A stretch of DNA of 64,000 nucleotides from Lepturacanthus savala (taxonomy: Eukaryota; Chordata; Actinopteri; Scombriformes; Trichiuridae), in contig CM060464.1 in assembly GCA_030544235.1 (NCBI GenBank), positions 37,995,280 to 38,059,279 on the forward strand, read 5' to 3'. Below, in pieces: positions 46,171 to 57,297 of the stretch. Position numbers and translations under genes: made by a program. Below the pieces are notes generated by a model that had not been told where the DNA came from, did not search any database, and was given only the letters and a program-made list of their open reading frames with translations. The first letter of the stretch is position 1, and every line of letters starts with the position of its first letter.

Positions 46171-46965
46171 GTAACAGCAGCAGTAATATTGTTACCATCA
46201 GCAGCTTAGCCTCACTTTGCTGTGTTTGTTGTGGTTCTTCAGATCATCTGGAATTATCATGGGTACAACTGGATACTGAAAAATGGCCTCCATTCATTTC
46301 AATGTTAGTTGCTTGCCTGGTTCATATGCTGAAAAGTTCCTGACTTCCGGGTTTATTTTCCACATAGTCACCTCCCATGGTGCTCTGGAGCCTCCCATCA
46401 TTCCCCAGGGTAATGAGAATGTGTAAGTTGATCAAACTCACCAGCACGTGGCTCTGCCCCCTTGATGCTAATCCTCTGAAATCTGTTTTCTAGTGAGGAT
46501 TAGTAGCAGCAGAACAAGGCTTAGAACTCTCTGCTGAGTCCAGATGAGAAATCCAATACAGGTGCATGTCAGGGCTGAGCCTGATGATTTCCTGTCAGTA
46601 TCATAGCAGAGAAAGCTGCTGCTGGTCCATCCTCAGGGAGCAGAACAGACGCTCAGCCTCTAACACCAATCACACACCAAACTCTGTTCAGTTTGTAGCT
46701 GCATCACCTCCATCTCTGCTCAGTGCTGATCACCTTCAGGACTATAACATTAAATGAGAATCATGTAAGTCTCGTGATGGTTTCTAAGTGTCCTGTGGGT
46801 GAAAACTCTTTTTATTCTGTCAAATTTACATCTGTCTAATGCAGATCTCTTTCTTGTTGTTCTTGAACGTGTCAAACATTATCAGTATCTACCTGAAGGT
46901 GCACTGATTAAAATTTAAAACTGTCCAATGGATGAAGTGAGATATAAATGAGATTGTTTCTAATC
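46171..46965. other. Unassigned sequence after the triplet-array remnant
   Basis: 46171-46205 continues the GTAACAGCAGCAGTAATATT array. The rest, to the L2 tail, has no recognisable element or open frame with motifs. Confidence 0.5.
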
Positions 46966-48029
46966 TATTCAATTCACTTAACTTTTATTTATATAGCCCA
47001 ATTTTACAACACAGTTGTCTCAAAGTGCTTCACAAAATCCAGTCCAAAGTGACCCAGACATCCCCCATCCTTAGACCCTCCTTCTCAACAAGGAAAAACT
47101 CCAAAACCCAGTGGGAAAAAGGAGAAACCTCGAGGAGAACCACAGTGAAGGACAGATCCACTCCCATGGACGGACAGACTATAGATGAACCAGGACTGAC
47201 AGACATCCATCTGATGATGATGTATTAGTCTGTAAAGATGTTTCAGTCTGTAGAGATGCTGTAGGGTGGGGGTAGAAGGGTGGGTACAACCAGGCAGGTG
47301 AAGGAGTAGGTTCATCAGGGGCCTCCATGAGTCACATCAGGAGTCGTCATCATTGGGCCTCGTGTGGTTGAACTGAAACAGTAGCAGGGAGAAGGACTCT
47401 GGGTGAATAGTGATGTAAAGACCAAGTATAAACTAGATCCTGTTTATTAATGACAGACAGTGGTAGATGGTACCAGAAAGAGATGATAGGACTCAGTGAC
47501 TGTACTTCCCCCAGCATTCTCACTCCTAGGGCAGCTTAGACTGAACTGTGGGTCTGAAGTCTACCTTTAGCTACCCTGACCATAGGCCTTTTGGAACAGG
47601 AATGTTTTCAGTCTAACCTTAAATGCACAGACTGTGTCGGCCTCTTTAATATCAGTTGGGAGTTGGTTCCATAAAACAGGGGCTTGGTAACTAAAGGCTC
47701 TAGCTCCTACTGTACTTTTATGGACCAGTGGAACTACCAGTAGACCTGCATTCTGAGAGAGAAGTGTTCTGGTTGGATGGTACGGGACCAGAGCATCTTT
47801 AAGATAAGAGGGGCCCATACCATTAATGGTTTTATAAGTGAGTAGTAGGATTTTAAATTTAATTCTGAACTCAACAGGAAGCCAATGAAGGGCTTGGAGT
47901 ATTGAGATGATGTGCTCTCTTCTATTAGTTCCTGTTAGTAAATGAGGTGCTGCGTTTTGAACCAGTTGAAAACTTTTTAGGGAACTTTTAGGACCCGCTA
48001 CTAATAGGGAGTTACAGTAATCTAATCTA

Positions 48030-49129
48030 CACTCAGCGGCCACTTTATTAGGTCCACCATGCTAGTAACGGGTTGGACCCCCTTTTGCCTTCAGAACTGC
48101 CTCAATTCTTTGTGGCATAGATTCAACAAGGTGCTGGAAGCATTTCTCAGAGTTTGGTCCATATTGACATGATGGCATCACACAGTTGGCACAGATTTGT
48201 CGGCTGCACATCCATGATGCAAATCTCCCGTTCCACCACATCCCAAAGATGCTCTATTGGATTGAGATCTGGTGACTGTGGAGGCCATTTGAGTACAGTG
48301 AACTCATTGTCATGTTCAAGAAACCAGTCTGAGATGATTCCAGCTTTATGACATGGTGCATTATCCTGCTGAAAGTAGCATGAGAAGTTGGGTACATTGT
48401 GGTCATAAAGGGATGGACATGGTCAGCAACAATACTCAGGTAGGCTGTGGCGTTGCAACGATGCTCAATTGGTACCAAGGGGCCCAAAGAGTGCCAAGAA
48501 AACATTCCCCACACTCCGAATGTCGCAGCAGAAATCCAGACTCATCAGACCAGGCAACGTTTTTCCAATCTTCTATTGTCCAATTTCGATGAGCTTGTGC
48601 AAATTGTAGCCTCAGTTTCCTGTTCTTAGCTGAAAGGAGTGGCACCCGGCGTGGTCTTCTGTTGCTGTAGCCCATCTGCCTCAAAGTTGGACGTACTGTG
48701 CGTTCAGAGATGCTCTTCTGCCTACCTTGGTTGTAACGGGTGGTTATTTGAGTCACTGTTGCCTTTCTATCAGCTCCAACCAGTCTGGCCATTCTCCTCT
48801 GACCTCTGGCATCAACAAGGCATTTCCACCCACAGAACTGCCACTCACTGGATATTTTTTCTTTTTCGGACCATTCTCTGTAAACCCTAGAGATGGTTGT
48901 GTCTGAAATACTCAGACCAGCCCTTCTGGCACCAACAACCATGCCACGTTCAAAGTCACTCAAATCACCTTTCTTCCCCATACTGATGCTCAGTTTGAAC
49001 TGCAGGAGATTGTCTTGACCATGTCTACATGCCTAAATGCACTGAGTTGCCGCCATGTGATTGGCTGATTAGAAATTAAGTGTTGACGAGCAGTTGGACA
49101 GGTGTACCTAATAAAGTGGCCGGTGAGTG
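48030..49129 (-). mobile_element. Tc1-B: Tc1-type DNA transposon
   Basis: Inverted repeats CACTCAGCGGCCACTTTATT and its partner (CACTCACCGGCCACTTTATT in reverse complement) bound 1,100 bp. TA duplications lie at 48028-48029 and 49130-49131; removing one TA and the element restores continuous L2 ORF2 sequence. The inverted repeats are short, so this family differs from Tc1-A. Confidence 0.95.
48062..48981 (-). pseudogene. Tc1-B transposase, internally deleted
   Basis: The ATG at 48981 starts MGKKGDLSDFERGMVVGARR, a Tc1 N-terminal helix-turn-helix region. A second DNA-binding part follows (RTVRPTLRQMGYSNRRPRRV) and then the first catalytic block WSDESGF. After that block about 35 codons are missing and the frame changes near 48515 (MWGMFSWHSLGPLVPI reads in the other frame). 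The second Asp (QQDNAPCH region, about 48365) and Glu (NPIE region, about 48265) blocks are recognisable only across further frame changes. The protein ends with TAG at 48062-48064. It cannot encode a working enzyme. Confidence 0.9.
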
Positions 49130-51554
49130 TAGATGTAACAAATGCATGGATTAGTTTCATTTTTCCGAGTCATTTTTAGACAGGATATTTCTAATTTTGA
49201 CTATGTTATGTAGGTGAAAGAAGGCTGTTCTACAGGCTTGATTAATATGAACTTTAAATGATAAGTCTGGCTCTAATTATACTCCTAGGTTTTTAACTGT
49301 GGTGCTAGAGGCTATCTTCACATTATCTAGAGTTACTAGTTGCTCAGATAGGGACTCTCTAACACTTTTAGGGCCTAATATAATAACCAGTTTTATCAGG
49401 GTTAAGTAACAAATAGTTAACAGACATCCAGGTCATTATGTCTCTAACACAGGTACTTAGTTTATGTACCAGCCTGATCTGATCAGGTTTAATTGATAAG
49501 TATAGCTGTGTGTCATCTGCATAGCAGTGGAAATTTATGCCATGTTTTCTAATAATATTACCCAAGGGAAACATATATAGAGTAAACAAAATGGGCCCAA
49601 GGACTGACCCTTGTGGGACACCATAAGTGACTCTTGAGTATGATGATGATTGCTGGTTAACGCTAACAAACTGGAACCTATTAGATAAATAGGATTTAAA
49701 CCAGGAGAGAGCGGATCCTCTAATGCCTATGTCCTGTTCCAATCTCTGCAGTAAGATGCTGTGGTCGATTGTATCAAACGCAGCACTTAGATCCAGCAGG
49801 ACCAGGACCGAGCCCAGTCCATCATCAGCAGCCAACAACAAGTAATTCGTAACCTTGACTAGTGCTGTTTCAGTGCTGTGATGGGCCCGAAAACCGGACT
49901 GAAAATCTTCAAATAAACTATTGTCCTGTAAGTGCTGACACAGCTGTTTAACTACCACTCTTTGAAGAACTTTTGAAAAGAAGGGTAGATTTGAAATTGG
50001 CCTGTAGTTTACTAAAATATCTGGCTCAAGAGTGTTTTTTTTCAAGAGTGGTTTAATAACTGCATGTTTAAAAGCCTGTGGCACGTATCCAGTTATTAGG
50101 GACATGTTAATTATATCTAAGATATTATCAATAATTAAGGGCAGCGTCTCTTTAAGGAGTTTAGTTGGAATTGGATCTAGAATACATGTAGTTGACTTAG
50201 ATGAGATAATGATTTTAGTTATCTGGGCTGGGTCTGCAGGGGTGAATTTATCCAGTAATATTACTGGGTTTAAAGGGGCTTCTAAGCTACAGCCTGAGCT
50301 TCCTCAGCACTGATGTTAGGAAGGATTTGATCTATTTTATCTCTAATAGTTAAGATTTTATTATTAAAGAAATTTAAGAAGTCATCACAGCTGAGACTAA
50401 CTGGAATAGATGGATCTACTGAGCTGTGACTGTTGGTCAGCCTGGCTACAGTGCTGAACAGGAATCTGGGGTTACTCTTATTTTCTTCTATTAACGATGA
50501 ATAATACCTAGTTTTTGCCGTATGCAGGGCCTGCTTATAAGCCAATAGACTGTTCTTCCAGGCTCTGAGGGAATGATCTGTGCGGGAGCGGCGCCATAGC
50601 TTCTCTAATTTACGTGTAACTTTTTTAAGGGAACGTGTTTCAGTATTATACCAGGGAGATAATGTCCTGGGTCTAACAGTTTTACATTTTAATGGGGCTA
50701 CCAGGTCTAAAGCACTATGGAGGGTGTGCATCGTATTTTCAACTAACTCATCACATGTAGCAGGACACAACATGTCTGAGCTGCTGTTCTCATAATTATA
50801 TGTGGGGGTGAATATTAGGCTGAATTATCTCTATATATTTACTGAATGGTCACATAATGTATTTTAATTTGAGTTCTAACTACTGGTGAGGGATTATCAT
50901 TGATTATAAACAGGTTATTAAGGTAAAAAGGTAATTAAGCAGTGATCTGAAAGAACTGGATTATGGGGGAGAACAACAAGGTCACTAATCTCAATCCCAT
51001 AAGTTAAAACCAGATCCAGGGTGTGACTGTGGGTTGGTTTATTTACATTCTGAGTGAAGCCAATTCCATCTAGTATGCTGCCAAAAGTGTTACTTAGAGA
51101 ATCACTATTGTTATCAACATGTATGTTAAAGTCTCCTACAATTTAGTCATAGTTTAACACTATACTGGACAGAAAGGTTGAGAATTCTGCTAAAAATACA
51201 GAATAAGGACTAGGAGGGTGATAAACAACTACAAATAGGGCTGGTTTTTGTTTGTCTGCCTGGAATCAGTCATTGATAAAAGTAAAGTTTCTGACTGATA
51301 ATTATGATTATTTTTGGGACTAACACCTAAACTAGAGTGAGTGATGACTGCAACTCCTCCACCTCGACCAGTGCTTCTAGCTGTATGAAAGTTAATATGA
51401 CTAGGTGGAGTGGATTCATTGAGACTCACATACTCATCCTGCTGGAGCCAAGTTTCTGTTAGTGCTAAAATATCCAATTTATAATCACCGACCAGATCAT
51501 TTACCAGCAGAGATTTAGATGCTATAGACCTAATGTTTAGGAGTCCACATTTAA

Positions 51555-52196
51555 TGTTACGACTTGTGCGGAAACACGGAGACCCAAATGCAGATCAGTT
51601 CCAGGAGGGTTTATTTAAAGCCACAAAAAATACTTTTCAAAGTAACAACAAAAGTAGTCCACTAGGGCAGTAAGCAAAAATACTTTTCAAAGTAACAACA
51701 AAAGGAGTCCACTGGGGCGATAAGCAAAAATACTTCTCAAAGTAACAACAAAAGGAGTCCACTGGGGCAATAAGCAAAAATACTTTTCAAAGTAACAACA
51801 AAAGGTGTCCACTAAGGAGTAGGGAAAAAACACTTGTCAAAGTACAACAAAAAGAGTTTACAAAGTAGCAAACAAAATCTTTAAACAATCCAACAAAAGG
51901 TGACCGCAACGGGTACAAACGGCAGGAAACAAAATCAGGCAGGACAACAATAAATACCATGAACAGGGGAAGGAGCCAGAACCTCATACACGGGAAGACA
52001 CATGCAGACGATCAGACACAGAGGGAAGAACTAACAGGGCTTAAATACAGACAGGAACACAGAGGTAACAAGACACAGCTGGACATAATCACCATCAGGG
52101 AAGACACAGGAAGGGAGGGGTAGACCATACAGAGTAATCTGTTATTGCCGCTGCTGACCAGCAGGGCGGCCAGTGTCTCAGTCCCAGATACTAACA
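51555..52196 (-). repeat. Gypsy-2 3' LTR (left), four 50-bp units
   Basis: In element orientation it starts TGTTAGTATC and ends AAGTCGTAACA. The TATTTAA box is at 52041-52047 and the R start GTCTGATCGT at 52008-52017, 30 nt apart. The poly(A) signal is at 51610-51615. About four copies of a 50-bp unit (AAAAATACTTTTCAAAGTAA...) lie at about 51627-51826. Confidence 0.93.
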
Positions 52197-52299
52197 TTTA
52201 ATAAGTTTATTGGATGTTACTTTGGTTTTGTTTCTACAAGGAATTATTTTTATTAAATTGTCTGTTCTCTGTCTTATAGGCCTTCTAATGCACCTTCTA
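52197..52299 (-). other. Captured host-flank segment and 8-nt filler inside Gypsy-2
   Basis: 52197-52291 repeats 57298-57392, the L2 sequence next to the 5' LTR, with a single difference (CAAGG for CAGGG). It starts with the same TTTAA duplication. ACCTTCTA (52292-52299) then joins it to the polypurine tract at 52300. The filler resembles the adjacent GCCTTCTA, suggesting templated end joining. Confidence 0.9.
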
Positions 52300-52311
52300 G
52301 TACCCCCCTCC
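52300..52311 (-). promoter_or_regulatory. Gypsy-2 polypurine tract
   Basis: On the minus strand GGAGGGGGGTAC follows the pol stop, as in Gypsy-1. Here it is not next to the LTR because of the captured segment, which should disturb plus-strand priming. Confidence 0.75.
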
Positions 52312-55300
52312 TAACGGACGCCTCCTGGCGTCCCTTTGGGTGGTGTGGGATGCCGACGACGAAAGTCCCTCACAAGACCAGGGTCCAAGATGTGCCGAGC
52401 CGGGACCCAGCATCTCTCTTCAGGGCCGTAGCCCTCCCAGTCCACGAGATACTGGAGTCCCCGGCCTCGGACATCTAGTAGACGTCGGACAGTGTATGCT
52501 TCAGAGCCATCAATGAGACGGGGGGGAGGAGGGGGTTTGGGGGCGGGATGCATAGGGCTGCAGACAACAGGCTTAATTCTGGACACGTGAAAGGTGGGGT
52601 GAATGCGACGTAGGGGCGTTGGGAGCTTGAGGCGGACGGCAGTGGGGCTGATGACTCTAGTGATGGGGAAGGGGCCGATGAAGCGTGGGGAGAGTTTGCG
52701 GGACTCAGTCTTAAGGGGCAAATCCCGCGTAGAAAGCCACACCCGTTGACCCAGGCAGTACCGTGGGGCCCGGGAACGACGCTTGTCAGCTTGAGCCTTC
52801 ATTCTAGCAGCCGAGCGACGAAGAGTCAGGCGGGTTTGCCTCCACGTACGGCGACACCGGCGGATGAAGGCCTCGGCAGAGGGGACCCCAACCTCCTTCT
52901 CTTGGTCCGGAAACAAGGGTGGTTGGTAGCCCAGGCAACACTCGAAAGGTGATCGTCCTGTTGCGGAGGAGACGTGGGAATTGATCGCGTATTCAGCCCA
53001 GGGAAGTTGTTGACTCCACGAGGAGGGATTTTGGGACACCATACAGCGCAGCACTGTCTCCATCATCTGGTTCGCCCTCTCCGTCTGGCCATTGCTCTGT
53101 GGATGAAAACCTGAAGACAGACAGACAGAGGCACCTAGCAATTTACAGAAGGCTTTCCAGAAGGCAGATGTGAATTGGGGCCCTCTATCAGACACTACCT
53201 CTACCGGTAATCCGTGTATGCAGAACACATGTTTAATCATAAGGCTAGCAGTGTCTTTGGCAGAAGGGAGACTCGGCAGGGGAATGAAGTGGACCGATTT
53301 GGAGAAACGATCCACTATGGTGAGTATGGTGGTGTTACCGGCTGATGGGGGTAACCCCGTAACAAAGTCCAGGGAAATGTGAGACCATGGCCTCTGGGGC
53401 ACAGGCAGGGGCTGTAGCAGACCAGCAGGGGGTTGGGTGGAAGTTTTATTTTGGGCACAGACCTGGCAGGCCCGAACAAAGTTGAGGCTGTCCTCTTTTA
53501 TGGACAGCCACCAGAATCTCCTTTCAATGAAAGCTAGAGTTCGTCGCGGACCAGGGTGGCACGATAACTGGGTGGAATGACCCCACTGCAGGACTTGAGA
53601 ACGGACAGAACTAGGGACATACAACCGGTTGGCGGGGCATTGACTGGGCCCTGCCTCTCCTGCTTGGGCTGATAATACAGCTGTTTCAATATCAAACTGG
53701 GCTGCCCCTATAAGGCAGCGGGGAGGGAGAATGGTGTCAGATTCAGAGGCCGTCTTAGATGCAGAAAACTGTCGGGATAGAGAGTCAGGCTTAACGTTCT
53801 TGTGGCCCGGACGGTAAGACAGGGTAAAATTGAACCTAGCGAAGAATAGAGACCAGCGCGCTTGTCTGGGATTAAGTCTCTTGGCCTTACTGATATATTC
53901 TAAGTTCTTGTGGTCTGTCCAGACTAAAAATGGGTGCAAGGCACCCTCCAGCCAATGCCTCCACTCCTCTAGAGCCAACTTGACTGCTAGCAGTTCCCGG
54001 TCACCCACACTGTAGTTCTGTTCAGCTGGAGACAGGCGATGGGAAAAAAAGGCACAGGGGTGAATACGGTTATCTTTCACGGAACGCTGTGATAGTACGG
54101 CACCGGCACCAACCTCAGAAGCATCGACCTCCACAATGAACTGGCGATTGGGGTCGGGCAGGATCAGAATTGGGGCAGAGGTGAACCGTTGTTTCAAGTT
54201 TTGGAAGGCTTCGTCTGCTACTGGGGACCAGACAAACCTTACAGCAGAAGAGGTTAGGGCGGTGAGGGGGGCGGCCACAGTACTAAAGTTTCGGATAAAT
54301 CGTCTGTAAAAATTTGCAAACCCCAGGAAGCTCTGTAGGTCCCGACGATTAGCAGGTGTGGGCCAATCCGAAACCGCTTTGGTTTTACCATGGTCCATTT
54401 TTACAGCGCCGGGGGTAATCACATGGCCGAGAAAAGTGACAGTTCCCTGGTGGAACTCGCACTTCTCGGCCTTCACGAAAAGCTGGTTCTCCAGGAGGCG
54501 CTGCAGGACCTTGCGGACATGGATGATATGCTCAGACAAAGTCTTGGAAAAAATTAAGATATCATCAAGATAGGCAAAGACAAAAATGTTCAGGAATTCT
54601 CGTAAGACATCGTTAATCAGGGCTTGAAAGACTGCGGGGGCATTAGTTAAGCCAAATGGAACTACAAGATACTCATAGTGTCCGGAGCTGGTATTGAAGG
54701 CGGTCTTCCACTCGTCCCCCTCACGTATGCGGACAAGATGGTAGGCGTTCCTAAGGTCAAGCTTCGTAAAAATGGTGGCCCCCTGGAGGAACTCAAAGGC
54801 AGAGGACATAAGGGGAAGAGGGTACCGGTTCTTAACAGTAATATTATTGAGACCCCGGTAGTCAATACATGGCCGTAACGAACCATCTTTTTTTCCAACA
54901 AAGAAAAAACCAGCTCCAGCAGGAGATGAGGACGGTCGGATAATACCTGCAGCGAGGGACTCCTGGATGTACTTGTCCATAGCCTCAACCTCTGGTCGGG
55001 ACAGGGAATACAAACGACCCCTAGGGGGAGATGTGCCTGGGAGAAGGTTAATGGCACAATCATATGGCCGATGAGGAGGTAGAGAAGAGGCTTTGGACTT
55101 ACTAAAAACGGCTTTTAGGTCCATGTAGTCCTGAGGAACCCCTGATAAGTCTGGGAACTCCTCCTGGGAGTCGGGGCCCGAGCTCACTGGAGTCTGGATC
55201 TGGGGAAGACAATTTGAGTGGCAGAAAAAACTCCAAGTCCTAATACACCTTCCTAGCCAGTCTATGTGTGGGTTGTGTTTAACAAGCCAGGGGTGGCCAA

Positions 55301-55613
55301 GAACCACCGGAACTTGAGGAGCATTGATGACATGAAAACTTATTTTTTCGTGATGATCACCAGACAGAGTCAGACTCACCGGAACCGTGGTGTGAGTGAT
55401 TCTTGCCAACTTTACTCCAGTCAGTGCATTGGCCACCAGGGGTTTCGCTAGACTAGTGACAGGTAGCTGCCACTGACTTACCAGGCCGGCGTCAATGAAA
55501 TTCTCCTCGGCCCCGGAGTCTACGAGCACTGCCACCTCCATTTGTTGGCCTTTCCAACCCAGAGTGGCTGAAAGAAGGGTGCGCTGAGCAGATGGGGAAT
55601 GTGTGGGTGTCAC
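52311..55613 (-). CDS. pol: Gypsy-2 Pol polyprotein (PR-RT-RNaseH-IN-chromodomain), intact frame
   Basis: An uninterrupted 1,100-codon frame, in the -1 phase to gag and open upstream of 55613 (a GTG, not a real start). Expression presumably needs frameshifting. Domains by residue: aspartic protease with VDSGAEENF (about 31-39); RT about 190-400 with LRPCIDYRGLN and YLDD at 348-351; RNase H about 490-610 with catalytic EVDAS; integrase with a zinc region near 679-722 and the catalytic triad D749, D809, E845 (35 residues between the last two, the classical spacing); chromodomain about 1040-1093 (YLVDWEGYGPEERCWVP). The chromodomain is thought to steer integration to modified chromatin. TAG at 52311-52313 ends it. 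All expected catalytic residues are visible, so the enzyme set may be functional even though this copy's gag is broken. Confidence 0.93.
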   Translation of the reverse strand: MTPTHSPSAQRTLLSATLGWKGQQMEVAVLVDSGAEENFIDAGLVSQWQLPVTSLAKPLVANALTGVKLARITHTTVPVSLTLSGDHHEKISFHVINAPQVPVVLGHPWLVKHNPHIDWLGRCIRTWSFFCHSNCLPQIQTPVSSGPDSQEEFPDLSGVPQDYMDLKAVFSKSKASSLPPHRPYDCAINLLPGTSPPRGRLYSLSRPEVEAMDKYIQESLAAGIIRPSSSPAGAGFFFVGKKDGSLRPCIDYRGLNNITVKNRYPLPLMSSAFEFLQGATIFTKLDLRNAYHLVRIREGDEWKTAFNTSSGHYEYLVVPFGLTNAPAVFQALINDVLREFLNIFVFAYLDDILIFSKTLSEHIIHVRKVLQRLLENQLFVKAEKCEFHQGTVTFLGHVITPGAVKMDHGKTKAVSDWPTPANRRDLQSFLGFANFYRRFIRNFSTVAAPLTALTSSAVRFVWSPVADEAFQNLKQRFTSAPILILPDPNRQFIVEVDASEVGAGAVLSQRSVKDNRIHPCAFFSHRLSPAEQNYSVGDRELLAVKLALEEWRHWLEGALHPFLVWTDHKNLEYISKAKRLNPRQARWSLFFARFNFTLSYRPGHKNVKPDSLSRQFSASKTASESDTILPPRCLIGAAQFDIETAVLSAQAGEAGPSQCPANRLYVPSSVRSQVLQWGHSTQLSCHPGPRRTLAFIERRFWWLSIKEDSLNFVRACQVCAQNKTSTQPPAGLLQPLPVPQRPWSHISLDFVTGLPPSAGNTTILTIVDRFSKSVHFIPLPSLPSAKDTASLMIKHVFCIHGLPVEVVSDRGPQFTSAFWKAFCKLLGASVCLSSGFHPQSNGQTERANQMMETVLRCMVSQNPSSWSQQLPWAEYAINSHVSSATGRSPFECCLGYQPPLFPDQEKEVGVPSAEAFIRRCRRTWRQTRLTLRRSAARMKAQADKRRSRAPRYCLGQRVWLSTRDLPLKTESRKLSPRFIGPFPITRVISPTAVRLKLPTPLRRIHPTFHVSRIKPVVCSPMHPAPKPPPPPRLIDGSEAYTVRRLLDVRGRGLQYLVDWEGYGPEERCWVPARHILDPGLVRDFRRRHPTPPKGTPGGVR

Positions 55614-55630
55614 GCTCGCCAGTACTCCCC

Positions 55631-56539
55631 TTACTGGTGAGCGTTGGATTTTACTGGACAGGAGGCAATGTAGTGGCCTGGTTGGCCACAGTACAAACAG
55701 GAGCGGGAATAGATCCTCCTTTGCCTCTCATCCGGAGTCAGGCGGGTGCGGTTAACTTGCATCGGCTCCGGTCCCACTGCGGTGATGGGCGCAGGAGGTG
55801 GTTGCAGGCCTGGGATAGCTGGAGACTCAGTAGGAAACCTGGACCCTCTTGTACGGCGGCGTTGCTGTAGTCTTGTGTCGATGCGGATGGCCAGGTCAAC
55901 GAGGGCCTCACAGGATGGGGGCAGGTCATGGGATGCTAGTTCATCCTTGATGTCCTCGGATAAACCATTTTAAAAAGTGTCATACAGTGCCTCAGAGTCC
56001 CATTTGGTGGTGGCAGCAAGGGTTCTAAAATCAATTGCAAAGTCTGACACTGACCTCCGCCCCTGACGCATGTGCAGTAGCTCCCGAGCCGCTTCTCGTC
56101 CATGTTTGGAGCGATCAAACACCCTCTTCATCTCTGAGAAAAACCCCTGGAAGGTCTCACAAACAGCTGATTCGGCGTCCCACATAGCAGTTCCCCACTC
56201 TCTGGCACGCCCCGACAGTTGAGTTATCACGTAGGCCACCTTAGATCTATCAGTGGGAAAGGTGGTTGGTTGGAGTTCAAAAATGAGGGCGCATTGGGAT
56301 AGAAAGGAACGGCAGATGCCAGGCTCGCCGGAGTACTTCTCCGGTGGGGGCAGCCGTGGCTCGTGGGCGGACCGAGAAGACGAGACTGGAGGTGGCTGAT
56401 GGAACTGGAGTCCCTGAATCTGGGCGGTCAAGTCCTTGACGCTGGCGACCACTGCGTCGAGCTGAGTCTGCTGGCGGCCAAGGAGCGCCCCCTGCTGTTC
56501 GAGGCAGGTCCTCACCAGATTATGATCCGCTGGGTCCAT
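55631..56539 (-). pseudogene. gag: Gypsy-2 Gag, single in-frame stop
   Basis: The ATG at 56539 lies 17 bp inside the 5' LTR border and opens MDPADHNLVRTCLEQQGALL, like Gypsy-1 Gag. The capsid follows (PEKYSGEPGICRSFLSQCAL, LSGRAREWGTAMWD, SVSDFAIDFRTLA). A TAA at 55970-55972 interrupts it after EALYDTF. The same frame then continues (NGLSEDIKDELASHDL) through PEPMQVNRTRLTPDERQRR and a CCHC knuckle CLYCGQPGHYIASC to TAA at 55631-55633. One point mutation is the only visible defect; total length is about 302 codons. Confidence 0.93.
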
Positions 56540-56543
56540 CTTG

Positions 56544-56553
56544 GTCTGATCGT
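56544..56553 (-). promoter_or_regulatory. Gypsy-2 primer-binding site, apparently self-priming
   Basis: Two bases inside the 5' LTR border, the minus strand reads ACGATCAGAC. Its complement GTCTGATCGT is the probable first sequence of the RNA, 30 nt after the TATTTAA box in both LTRs (57109-57118, 52008-52017). There is no TGG for tRNA priming. Gypsy-1 shows the same arrangement with a different sequence. Confidence 0.65.
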
Positions 56554-56555
56554 AC

Positions 56556-57297
56556 TGTTACGACTTGTGCGGAAACACGGAGACCCAAATGCAGATCAGT
56601 TCCAGGAGGGTTTATTTAAAGCCACAAAAAATACTTTTCAAAGTAACAACAAAAGTAGTCCACTAGGGCAGTAAGCAAAAATACTTTTCAAAGTAACAAC
56701 AAAAGGAGTCCACTGGGGCGATAAGCAAAAATACTTCTCAAAGTAACAACAAAAGGAGTCCACTGGGGCAATAAGCAAAAATACTTTTCAAAGTAACAAC
56801 AAAAGGAGTCCACTGGGGCAATAAGCAAAAATACTTTTCAAAGTAACAACAAAAGGAGTCCACTGGGGCAATAAGCAAAAATACTTTTCAAAGTAACAAC
56901 AAAAGGTGTCCACTAAGGAGTAGGGAAAAAACACTTGTCAAAGTACAACAAAAAGAGTTTACAAAGTAGCAAACAAAATCTTTAAACAATCCAACAAAAG
57001 GTGACTGCAACGGGTACAAACGGCAGGAAACAAAATCAGGCAGGACAACAATAAATACCATGAACAGGGGAAGGAGCCAGAACCTCATACACAGGAAGAC
57101 ACATGCAGACGATCAGACACAGAGGGAAGAACTAACAGGGCTTAAATACAGACAGGAACACAGAGGTAACAAGACACAGCTGGACATAATCACCATCAGG
57201 GAAGACACAGGAAGGGAGGGGTAGACCATACAGAGTAATCTGTTATTGCCGCTGCTGACCAGCAGGGCGGCCAGTGTCTCAGTCCCAGATACTAACA
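56556..57297 (-). repeat. Gypsy-2 5' LTR (right), six 50-bp units
   Basis: 742 bp. TATTTAA box at 57142-57148, R start at 57109-57118. About six 50-bp units at about 56628-56927, two more than the 3' LTR; the extra two are identical GGAGTCC/GGGGCAATAAGC units. Confidence 0.93.

Larger units (their letters stand above)
51555..57297 (-). mobile_element. Gypsy-2: young Tf1/sushi-type chromodomain retrotransposon with captured flank
   Basis: Minus-strand element inserted in L2-B ORF2 with TSD TTTAA (51550-51554 and 57298-57302). The 5' LTR is on the right (56556-57297, 742 bp) and the 3' LTR on the left (51555-52196, 642 bp). The size difference is exactly two 50-bp repeat units; outside them I see only about two substitutions. 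Pol is open for 1,100 codons and Gag has one premature stop. Unusually, 95 bp identical but for one base to the DNA flanking the 5' LTR sit between the polypurine tract and the 3' LTR. Confidence 0.96.

Noticed and set aside
55613..55613. Codon at 55613 as the Pol start
   Set aside because: It is a GTG, and the frame stays open upstream across the end of gag; Pol is more likely made by frameshifting from Gag.
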